DNA of 64,000 bases from Xanthomonas codiaei. Lineage in GTDB: Bacteria > Pseudomonadota > Gammaproteobacteria > Xanthomonadales > Xanthomonadaceae. Position numbers and translations under genes: made by a program. Location: positions 294,198 to 358,197 of the forward strand of contig NZ_MDEC01000001.1 in NCBI RefSeq assembly GCF_002939785.1, read 5' to 3'. Of this stretch, positions 18,595-25,574 are shown in pieces. The first letter of the stretch is position 1; each line of letters begins with the position of its first letter. The notes under the pieces were generated by a model. It did not search any database. It worked only from the letters and a program-made list of their open reading frames with translations, and was not told the DNA's origin.

Positions 18595-19965
18595 ATGACC
18601 CACTCGCTTGCACCGCGCTCTGCGCTTGGCCGGCTGAGCGCAGCATTGCGCCGTTCGCCGCCGCTGACCTGGTCGTTCCTGTATTTCTTCTGCCTGCTGA
18701 GCGGGTATTACGTGTTGCGCCCGGTACGCGAGGCGATGGGTGCCTCGGCGGATGTGGAAGCGATCTTTCCCACCGGCGTGATCGCCTTCTTCGCCGCACA
18801 CGGTGTGCCGCTCAAGGACTTCACCTTGCAGGTGCTGTTTACCTGCACCTTCCTGATCATGGTGCTGCTGCAACCGCTGTACGGTGCGCTGGTCAGCCGT
18901 TACCCGCGGCGTGTGTTCCTGCCGGCGGTGTACGGCTTCTTCATCGCGACCCTGCTGCTGTTCTATGTGCTGTTCGACAGCGGCGTGCCCGGTCGCGGCA
19001 TGGCGTTCTTCCTGTGGGTGACGGTGTTCAACCTGTTCGCGGTGGCGGTGTTCTGGAGCTTCATGGCCGATGTCTTCAGCAATGCCGAGGCGCGCAACTA
19101 CTACGGCTACATCGGTGCGGCGGGCACGCTGGGCGCGTTTCTCGGGCCCGTCCTCACCCGCACCTTGGTGGAGCGGATCGGCGTCGCCCATCTGATGCTG
19201 GTGTCGGCCGGGTTCCTGACGGTGTGCCTGGTGTGCGTATTGCGGCTGCGGCTATGGGCGGTGGCGCGCGAACGGCAGTTTCGCCTGGATTCGGGCGAAG
19301 TGCCGATGGGCGGCGACGTGTTAGGCGGACTCAAGCTGATCGTGCGCGAGCCGCTGTTGCGCTGGCTGGCGCTGATGACTCTGTTCGGCGTGGGCGTCGG
19401 CACCTTGCTCTACAACGAGCAGGCCGCGTTGGTCCGTCGGCTGTATACGGATGCGGCGGCCAGTACGGCGTACTACGCCACCATCGATCTGGCGGTCAAC
19501 GCGCTGACGCTGGTGCTGCAATTGCTGGTGACGCGTGCGCTGTTGTCGCGCTTCGGCATTGCGCCGGCGCTGCTGATTCCCGGCGTGGCCATCACCCTGG
19601 GCTATGCCGTGCTGACGGCCTCGCCGTTGCCGATGATGATCGCGATCGTGCAGGTGATCACCCGCTCCAGCGAGTTCGCGCTCGCCAAGCCGGCACGCGA
19701 GACGCTGTACACGCGGGTCAATCGCGAGTGGCGCTACAAGGCCGGCGCGGCGATCGATACGGTGATCTACCGCGGCGGCGACCTCAGCTTCGTGTGGATC
19801 CACAAGCTGGTTTCGGCCTTGGGCTCCAGTGCGGTGTTCGGCGTCGGCTTGCTGGCTGCGGCGGGCATGACGGTTGGGGCATTCGGCCTGTTGCGCGAAG
19901 CGCGCAAGCTGCCTGCAGAGCGCGATGCGGCGGAGGAGCGAACCCCGGCCGGCTCGCAGGGCTGA
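18595..19965 (+). CDS. MFS-type transporter, Npt1/Npt2 (ATP/ADP translocase-like) family
   Basis: 456-residue polytopic inner-membrane protein with about 12 hydrophobic segments. The first (LTWSFLYFFCLLSGYYVLRPVREAMG) carries the YYxLRPVRE motif typical of bacterial MFS proteins related to nucleotide translocases. FWSFMADVFSNAEARNYYGYIGAAGTLGAF and SSEFALAKPARETLYTRV are also characteristic. The ATG at 18595 is the first giving a sensible N-terminus. Free-living bacteria with this family do not normally import ATP, so the substrate is unknown. It is divergent from the serine hydrolase, with a 340-bp gap between the starts. Confidence 0.85.
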   Translation: MTHSLAPRSALGRLSAALRRSPPLTWSFLYFFCLLSGYYVLRPVREAMGASADVEAIFPTGVIAFFAAHGVPLKDFTLQVLFTCTFLIMVLLQPLYGALVSRYPRRVFLPAVYGFFIATLLLFYVLFDSGVPGRGMAFFLWVTVFNLFAVAVFWSFMADVFSNAEARNYYGYIGAAGTLGAFLGPVLTRTLVERIGVAHLMLVSAGFLTVCLVCVLRLRLWAVARERQFRLDSGEVPMGGDVLGGLKLIVREPLLRWLALMTLFGVGVGTLLYNEQAALVRRLYTDAAASTAYYATIDLAVNALTLVLQLLVTRALLSRFGIAPALLIPGVAITLGYAVLTASPLPMMIAIVQVITRSSEFALAKPARETLYTRVNREWRYKAGAAIDTVIYRGGDLSFVWIHKLVSALGSSAVFGVGLLAAAGMTVGAFGLLREARKLPAERDAAEERTPAGSQG

Positions 19966-20255
19966 TCGACGGCGCAATGTGCGTTTTGCCGCGGGTGCAT
20001 GCAGGTGGGCGAGGACCGCCTGCGCCACGGTGCGGCTGGGGCTGAGCGCGCATGCCATGTCCACGCCTCGGCGCTGTCTGCGTTGCTGGTGGTCTCCCGG
20101 CGGTGCCGTCGATGGCATCGGGCTACCCTGGAGTCCCCGTCGTGCCGGTTGCGCCATCCCGGCAGGAGCCGATTGCCGGCCTCTGCGTGGTTTTCCCAAC
20201 GAAGAGCAGGTGATCGCGGCTATGCTTGCCGCCCCGTCCATCACTGCTGCCTGCC

Positions 20256-20609
20256 ATGTCCCTGTTCGCCATCGTTGCCGGCCTGTGCGTCGCCCTGCTG
20301 CACGTCTACATCCTGGTGCTGGAAATGCTGCTGTGGACCCGCCCGTTGGGTCTGAAGACCTTCCGCAATACAGCGGAGAAGGCGCAGGCCACGCGCGTGC
20401 TGGCGGCCAACCAGGGGCTCTACAACGGCTTTCTGGCCGCTGGCCTGTTCTGGGGCGCACTGGCCGAACGTGCGGACGTGCTGAGCTTCTTCCTGGGCTG
20501 CGTGGTGGTGGCCGGTTGCTACGGCGCCTACAGCGTCAACCGCCGGATCTTCTTCGTGCAGGCCTTGCCTGCGCTGATCGCATTAGCGCTGCTGTGGTTG
20601 CCGAGCTGA
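20256..20609 (+). CDS. DUF1304 family small membrane protein
   Basis: 117-residue inner-membrane protein with four hydrophobic segments, matching the DUF1304 family by length and by LHVYILVLEMLLWTRP near the N-terminus, ANQGLYNGFLAAGL in the middle and GAYSVNRRIFFVQALPALIAL near the end. Function is unknown in the family. The ATG at 20256 is chosen over an earlier in-frame ATG at 20226 because the family begins right before the first helix. Confidence 0.85.
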   Translation: MSLFAIVAGLCVALLHVYILVLEMLLWTRPLGLKTFRNTAEKAQATRVLAANQGLYNGFLAAGLFWGALAERADVLSFFLGCVVVAGCYGAYSVNRRIFFVQALPALIALALLWLPS

Positions 20610-21017
20610 GCGAAACGCTTGGGCAATCGCTCCTGGGCGCGGCTGCGCGGGCGATGGTGTCCTGGCGGTAGTCGCTGGCCCGTCAGCTAGTACGCAAGCG
20701 CGGAGGCGGAACGGTGCAGCGCCTGGTCGCTGTTTGCGATGGCATCGCTGTATCTGCAGGACGGTCCGGATCTTCTTGATTGGCTGGAGGCGGGAGTCCT
20801 TCGCCTGGCAAGCCACGTGCGATCACTTCCACGGTGTACTCACCAGCTTGATACGCGATCAGGCATGACAGCTGGCATCGCCGGCGCGATGGATTGGTGC
20901 CCTAGGCCCCAGCCATGACCTGGCAAGACGCCCGCGCAGCGCCCTTGTGTTGATCTTGCCCGGCACATCCGGCACGTGACGTCTGCGCTGCAGCCACACC
21001 TGCCGTGCCCTCAACCG
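20610..21017. other. Gene-free gap, nothing recognised
   Basis: About 400 bp between the convergent DUF1304 gene and fadE. No promoter, repeat or coding signal was recognised before the hairpin at 21018. Confidence 0.5.
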
Positions 21018-21050
21018 CAAACGGCGAGCCGAAGCTCGCCGTTTGTTTTT
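21018..21050 (+). terminator. Terminator hairpin between convergent genes
   Basis: CAAACGGCGAGC and GCTCGCCGTTTG form a perfect 12-bp stem with a CGAA tetraloop; five T follow on the plus strand. It lies 24 bp past the fadE stop, so it probably also ends fadE transcription from the minus side. Confidence 0.88.
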
Positions 21051-21073
21051 GCCTTGTCGACGAAAGCGCCAAA

Positions 21074-23548
21074 TCAGGCCGCTTCGCGCGGCTGCTGTGC
21101 CTGCGGCTTGTCGTAGAAGCTGGCCGCACGCAATTCATGCGGATCGAAGTCGTCCACGGTGATGGTATCCATCATGATCTCGCGCAGTTCTTCCAGCAGC
21201 TTGCGCTCGTCCAGCGTGAGCACGCCTTCGGCGACCGCTTCGTCCAGCTGTGCGGTGAACTCCAGCGCTTCGATGCCCTTGGTCTTGAGCGCCTTGAGGA
21301 ACTTGCGCTCCACCGGCTCGGCCATCACGGCTTTGGTCAGATAGCTGGCGATGCGACCACCCGGGTTGTTGGCGCACGGGGTCAGGAACACACCCTGTGC
21401 CAGGCGATCGCGTGCCTCGTTGGGCGCCATCAGGATCGATGCAACGCGGTGGCCCAGACGGTCGCCCGGCGCTTCGGCTCGGCGGCCCAGCGGGAAGATC
21501 AACACCCACATCAGCCAGCCCACCGGACGGATCGGGAAGTTGCGCAGGGCGGCCGACAGCGCGGTTTCGATCTTGTGCACGCTGTCGTGGAAGGCCCAGG
21601 CCAGCAGCGGCTGATCGCTGGCCGGTGCGCCTTCATCGTGGTAACGCTTGAGCATCGCGCTGGTCATGTAGATGTGGCTCAGCACATCGCCCAGACGGCC
21701 GGACAACGACTCCTTGAACTTCAACTTGCCGCCCAGCATCAGCATCGAGACGTCGGCCATCAACGCCAGGTTGGCCGAGTAACGGTCCAGCTTGCGGAAG
21801 AAACGGCGGGTGTAGGCATCGCCCGGCGCGGCGCCGATGCGCGCACCGGTCAGGCCGAACCAGAACGAACGCACCGCATTGGAAATGCCGAAGCGGATAT
21901 GGCCGAACAGGCTCTGGTCGAACGCTTCCAGGCCGCGACGGGTGTCCGGATCCTGCGCTGCCTGCATTTCCTTCATCACCCACGGATGGCACAGGATTGC
22001 GCCCTGGCCGAAGATCAGCAGGCTGCGGGTCATGATGTTGGCGCCTTCCACGGTCACGCCGATCGGCGCGGCCTGCCAGGCGCGGCCGGCGAAGTTGCGC
22101 GGCCCCAGGATGATGCCCTTGCCGCCGATCACATCCATCATGTCGCTGACCACTTCGCGGCCCATGGTGGTGCAGTGGTACTTGGCGATCGCCGACGGCA
22201 CCGACGGCACGTCGCCGCGGTCCACCGCCGCTGCCGTGGCCTGCGACAGCGCACTGATCGCATAGGCCTTGCCGCCGATACGCGCCAGCGCCTCTTCCAC
22301 GCCTTCGAAACGGCCCACCGACAGGCCGAACTGCTTGCGGATGCGTGCATAGGCTCCGGTGACCACCGCAGCCGCCTTGCTGCCGCCACTGGCGGTGGAG
22401 GGCAGGGTGATCGAGCGACCCACGGCCAGGCACTCGTTGAGCATGTTCCAGCCCTTGCCGACCATTTCCACGCCGCCGATCAACTGGCTCAGCGGAATGA
22501 ACACTTCTTCGCCATGGATCGGGCCATTCTGGAACGGCGAGTTCAACGGGAAGTGGCGGCGGCCGATTTCCACGCCGGGGGTTTCGCGCGGCAGCAGCGC
22601 CAGGGTGATGCCGATGTCCTTCTTGTCGCCGATCAGACCTTCCGGATCGTAGGCGCGGAAGGCAAGGCCGATCAGCGAGGCGACCGGTGCCAGGGTGATG
22701 TAGCGCTTGTCGAAGGTCAGCTTGACGCCGAGCACGTTGGCGCCATTCCACTCGCCTTTGCAGACGATGCCGTAGTCCGGGATCGAGGTGGCATCGGAGC
22801 CGGCAAACGGACCGGTCAGGCCGAAACACGGCACTTCCGCACCCACGGCCAGACGCGGCAGGTAATAGTCCTTCTGTTCCGGAGTGCCGTAGTGCAGCAG
22901 CAGCTCGCCGGGCCCTAGCGAGTTCGGCACGCCGACGGTGGAGCTGACCACGCTGGAGATCGAGGACAGCTTCTGGATCACCTTGTGGTGGGCCAGCGCG
23001 CTGAAGCCCAGGCCGCCGTACTGCTTGGGAATGATCATGCCGAAGAACTTGTTCTTCTTGATGAAGTCCCACAACTCCGGCGGCAGGTCGGCATGGACGT
23101 GGGTGATTTCCCAGTCGTTGACCATCTTGCACAGCTCTTCCACCGGGCCATCCAGGAACGCCTGCTCTTCGGCGGTGAGCTGCGGCTTGGGATAGTTGAG
23201 CAGCTTCTGCCAATCCGGGTCACCGGTGAACAGTTCGCCTTCGAAACCGACCGAGCCGGTCTCCAGCGCGATGCGCTCGGTCTGCGACAGCGGCGGCAGC
23301 ACCTTGCGGAAGAACGCCATCAACGGCGTGGTCAGCAGCGGCTTGCGCAGGAAGGGCAGCAGCACTGGAGCGGATACCAGCACGACCAGCGCGGCCGCAA
23401 CGATGGTGGCGATCAGGTTCGCGTCCAGCAACCAGCACGCCACCAGCACGCAGGCGCTGATCGCAACCCAGGTCGCAAGGCGCATCCGGTGATAGGCAGC
23501 GATACCCGCCGCCAGGATGACGAGGAGGAACGGTGCAACGATGCTCAT
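21074..23548 (-). CDS. fadE: Acyl-CoA dehydrogenase FadE
   Basis: 824-residue FAD-dependent acyl-CoA dehydrogenase of the large FadE type, catalysing the first step of fatty-acid beta-oxidation. The N-terminus holds two hydrophobic segments (about residues 1-20 and 28-65) that probably anchor it to the inner membrane. The catalytic core has GMIIPKQYGGLGFSALAHH, ECLAVGRSITLPS and KYHCTTMGREVVSDMMD, with VEGANIMTRSLLIFGQGA after it; the C-terminal extension (DUF1974-like) includes HDSVHKIETALS and GLTGPFAGSDATS sits in the flavin region. It overlaps the upstream alpha/beta hydrolase gene by ATGA, and both lie opposite a TetR regulator, which points to control by that repressor. Confidence 0.94.
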   Translation of the reverse strand: MSIVAPFLLVILAAGIAAYHRMRLATWVAISACVLVACWLLDANLIATIVAAALVVLVSAPVLLPFLRKPLLTTPLMAFFRKVLPPLSQTERIALETGSVGFEGELFTGDPDWQKLLNYPKPQLTAEEQAFLDGPVEELCKMVNDWEITHVHADLPPELWDFIKKNKFFGMIIPKQYGGLGFSALAHHKVIQKLSSISSVVSSTVGVPNSLGPGELLLHYGTPEQKDYYLPRLAVGAEVPCFGLTGPFAGSDATSIPDYGIVCKGEWNGANVLGVKLTFDKRYITLAPVASLIGLAFRAYDPEGLIGDKKDIGITLALLPRETPGVEIGRRHFPLNSPFQNGPIHGEEVFIPLSQLIGGVEMVGKGWNMLNECLAVGRSITLPSTASGGSKAAAVVTGAYARIRKQFGLSVGRFEGVEEALARIGGKAYAISALSQATAAAVDRGDVPSVPSAIAKYHCTTMGREVVSDMMDVIGGKGIILGPRNFAGRAWQAAPIGVTVEGANIMTRSLLIFGQGAILCHPWVMKEMQAAQDPDTRRGLEAFDQSLFGHIRFGISNAVRSFWFGLTGARIGAAPGDAYTRRFFRKLDRYSANLALMADVSMLMLGGKLKFKESLSGRLGDVLSHIYMTSAMLKRYHDEGAPASDQPLLAWAFHDSVHKIETALSAALRNFPIRPVGWLMWVLIFPLGRRAEAPGDRLGHRVASILMAPNEARDRLAQGVFLTPCANNPGGRIASYLTKAVMAEPVERKFLKALKTKGIEALEFTAQLDEAVAEGVLTLDERKLLEELREIMMDTITVDDFDPHELRAASFYDKPQAQQPREAA

Positions 23549-24468
23549 GGTCTTGCTCCAGTGACATGCTCGGTGATGTTGGACGCTGCGATGGTGCCAA
23601 CCGAGGGTAATGCGCCCAGGTACTGCAACACGGTGGCGGTAAACGTGGTGTTGTCGTCGCCGGCCAGCATGTGCGTGGCATCGGGTAGATGCACATGCTG
23701 TGCGTGCGGCACGATCGACAGGAACTCATTGATGGTGGCCGGCGTGACCAGGTCGCTGCGTCCGCCGCTGATCAGCAGCATCGGGCAACGCACCTGCGCT
23801 GCGGCATCCAGCAGCGCATGCTGCTGCAGCTGCGCATCCTGTCCGGCCAGCTCGTCGACCAGGCGCCGATCCCAATGCCATTGCCAACGGCCGTCGTCGC
23901 GCTGGCGCAGCAGCGCCTGCAACTGGCTTGCCGTCTTGCGTGGCCGATGCGGCAGATAGTCGGCGATCGCATCGGCGGCGGCCTCCAGCGAGGCGAAGCC
24001 ATCCGGGTGCGCGGTCATGAAGCGCAGGATGCGCTCCACGCCGCTGGTGTCCCAACGCGGCGTGATGTCGACCAGCACGATGGCGCGAAACAGGCCCGGC
24101 CAACGCGCTTCGGCAAGCAGCCCAAACAATCCCCCCATCGAGGCGGCGACCAGCACCGGCGGTTGCGCGTGCTCGCCGGCCACCACGATCAGGTCATCGG
24201 CGAACTGCGTCGGCGAGTAGCGCACCTCGGCCGCATTGAAGCTTGAATCGCCATGCCCGCGCGCATCGTAGGACAGGGCACGGTAGCCAGCCTTCGCCAA
24301 CGCGCGTGCAGTCGCTTCCCAGGCATGCCGCGTCTGCCCGAACCCATGCGCCAGCACGACCGTTTGCGCGCGTTCGGCGCCTTGGACCGACACCGCCAAC
24401 TCGGCATCGCCAGCGCTGATGTGCGGCGCAGACACAGTGCGGGCGAGGGTAGGAGGACGAGTGACCAT
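23545..24468 (-). CDS. Alpha/beta hydrolase, co-transcribed with fadE
   Basis: 307-residue cytoplasmic alpha/beta-hydrolase. HGFGQTRHAW (41-50) is the oxyanion region, YDARGHGDS (67-75) is a typical strand-turn, and the nucleophile is Ser110 in VAASMGGLFG, where the usual first Gly of GxSxG is Ala. A late acid/His pair is expected in PDATHMLAGDD. Its stop overlaps the fadE start (ATGA), so the two are translationally coupled, suggesting a role with acyl-CoA or lipid breakdown (thioesterase or lipase). The start codon lies inside an 18-bp palindrome that is probably an operator for the divergent TetR regulator. Precise substrate unknown. Confidence 0.88.
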   Translation of the reverse strand: MVTRPPTLARTVSAPHISAGDAELAVSVQGAERAQTVVLAHGFGQTRHAWEATARALAKAGYRALSYDARGHGDSSFNAAEVRYSPTQFADDLIVVAGEHAQPPVLVAASMGGLFGLLAEARWPGLFRAIVLVDITPRWDTSGVERILRFMTAHPDGFASLEAAADAIADYLPHRPRKTASQLQALLRQRDDGRWQWHWDRRLVDELAGQDAQLQQHALLDAAAQVRCPMLLISGGRSDLVTPATINEFLSIVPHAQHVHLPDATHMLAGDDNTTFTATVLQYLGALPSVGTIAASNITEHVTGARP

Positions 24469-24482
24469 ACCTAATGGTATGG
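24465..24482. promoter_or_regulatory. Palindromic operator over the hydrolase start codon (site 1)
   Basis: CCATACCTAATGGTATGG is a 7+4+7 bp perfect inverted repeat covering the ATG of the hydrolase-fadE operon. The likely ligand is the TetR regulator encoded divergently 122 bp away. Confidence 0.65.
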
Positions 24483-24500
24483 ATTCGTCACGGCAGCTGT

Positions 24501-24518
24501 CAATACTCTCTGGTATGG
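24501..24518. promoter_or_regulatory. Related operator (site 2) in the tetR-hydrolase intergenic region
   Basis: CAATACTCTCTGGTATGG matches site 1 in 12 of 18 positions and keeps the right half (TGGTATGG) intact, with its centre 36 bp away. Paired sites suit joint control of both divergent units. Confidence 0.5.
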
Positions 24519-24604
24519 ACGGTTAAGCCATTGAATCATGGCGATTGTGCGTCGATTTCGTGACGCATACTGCAACTGACTCAAGCGTATGGTTAAATCG
24601 CAGC

Positions 24605-25213
24605 ATGAACGACATCACCGAATCCAGCCCCACCACTCCCCGGGCCAGTTCCGGCCGCGGCAACCGCCTCAGTGCGGACGACTGGGCGCAGGCCGCGCTG
24701 GACCTGATCGCCGAACAAGGCGTGGGCGCGGTTGCCGTAGAACCGTTGGCGCGCCGGCTCGGCGTGACCAAGGGCAGCTTCTACTGGCACTTCCCATCGC
24801 GCGACGCGCTGCTGCAGGCCGCCCTGGAGCGCTGGGAAATCTTTGAACAGAAGGAAGTGTTCGGCAGCCTGGAAGACGTCCCGGACCCCAGCGCCCGCCT
24901 GCGCGCCCTGTTCCAACTGGTCGCCCATGAAGTCAAACCACACGTGATCTATAGCGAACTGCTCAAGGCCCTCGACCATCCTGCGGTGCGCCCGGTCATC
25001 GACCGCGTCTCGCAGCGCCGGCTGGATTACCTGATCGCCTCCTTCCGCCAGGCCGGCCTGTCCCGCACCGACGCCCAGCACCGTGCCCGTCTGGCCTACG
25101 CCGCCTATGTCGGCTTCCTGCAGCTTTCGCTGCAACTGCAGCAACCCAAGCCCGCCCGGGAAGATTTCGAGGCCTATGTCGAGCATGTGATTCAGACCTT
25201 GATTCCTGGCTGA
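24605..25213 (+). CDS. TetR-family transcriptional regulator
   Basis: 202-residue regulator with an N-terminal TetR helix-turn-helix (about residues 20-66: WAQAALDLIAEQGVGAVAV, LARRLGVTKGSFYWHFPSRDALL) and an all-helical ligand domain behind it. The ATG at 24605 is used because the domain begins at the normal distance from it; an open frame runs 60 bp further upstream. It is divergent from the alpha/beta hydrolase-fadE operon and two palindromic sites lie between them. That suggests a repressor of fatty-acid breakdown, possibly relieved by acyl-CoA; the ligand is inferred, not seen. Confidence 0.9.
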   Translation: MNDITESSPTTPRASSGRGNRLSADDWAQAALDLIAEQGVGAVAVEPLARRLGVTKGSFYWHFPSRDALLQAALERWEIFEQKEVFGSLEDVPDPSARLRALFQLVAHEVKPHVIYSELLKALDHPAVRPVIDRVSQRRLDYLIASFRQAGLSRTDAQHRARLAYAAYVGFLQLSLQLQQPKPAREDFEAYVEHVIQTLIPG

Positions 25214-25574
25214 TCGCAGCACCTGCCTGTGTATGTGGCTACTGGATCTATGTTCAGGTCGCTAGACCATGGTGGAATAAGTCTTTGTTTTAAAAGAAAA
25301 TTCTAATGTTTTCGGTTGGGCTCTCTTGCCGCATGGTCATGGCTTTGGAGCTTTTAGCGGCAGCTGCAACGGGAACTTTAGCGGTCTTCGAGGGGGCTGG
25401 CGAAAGCTAAGTGCTCCCTGAATTCACGGAAAGACAATTTCTCGTTAACGCATCTTTAATTTTTCAAACTTGGTAGCTACTATCGGCTCCACCTTTCGCT
25501 TTGGGTTCGCTTCTTCGATCCCTCGAACGGTTGTTCATTACGCCACTACCAAGATCTTGGAGAGAGAGAGCTCA
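25214..25574 (+). promoter_or_regulatory. AT-richer leader of the first Oar-like receptor
   Basis: 360 bp without a gene, visibly AT-richer than the surroundings (TTTTAAAAGAAAATTC near 25288). It holds a CGTTAACG element (25443-25450) followed after 3 nt by CTTTAATT (25454-25461), shared with the second receptor at 34190-34208, and a purine-rich ribosome site (GGAGAGAGAGAG) before the ATG. Confidence 0.55.
25443..25461 (+). promoter_or_regulatory. Shared receptor element, copy 1
   Basis: CGTTAACG, three bases (CAT), CTTTAATT. It stands 113 bp before the receptor ATG and reads toward it. The same element, with only the 3-nt spacer different (GGA), precedes the second receptor. Could be a regulator site or an extended promoter. 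Confidence 0.6.
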
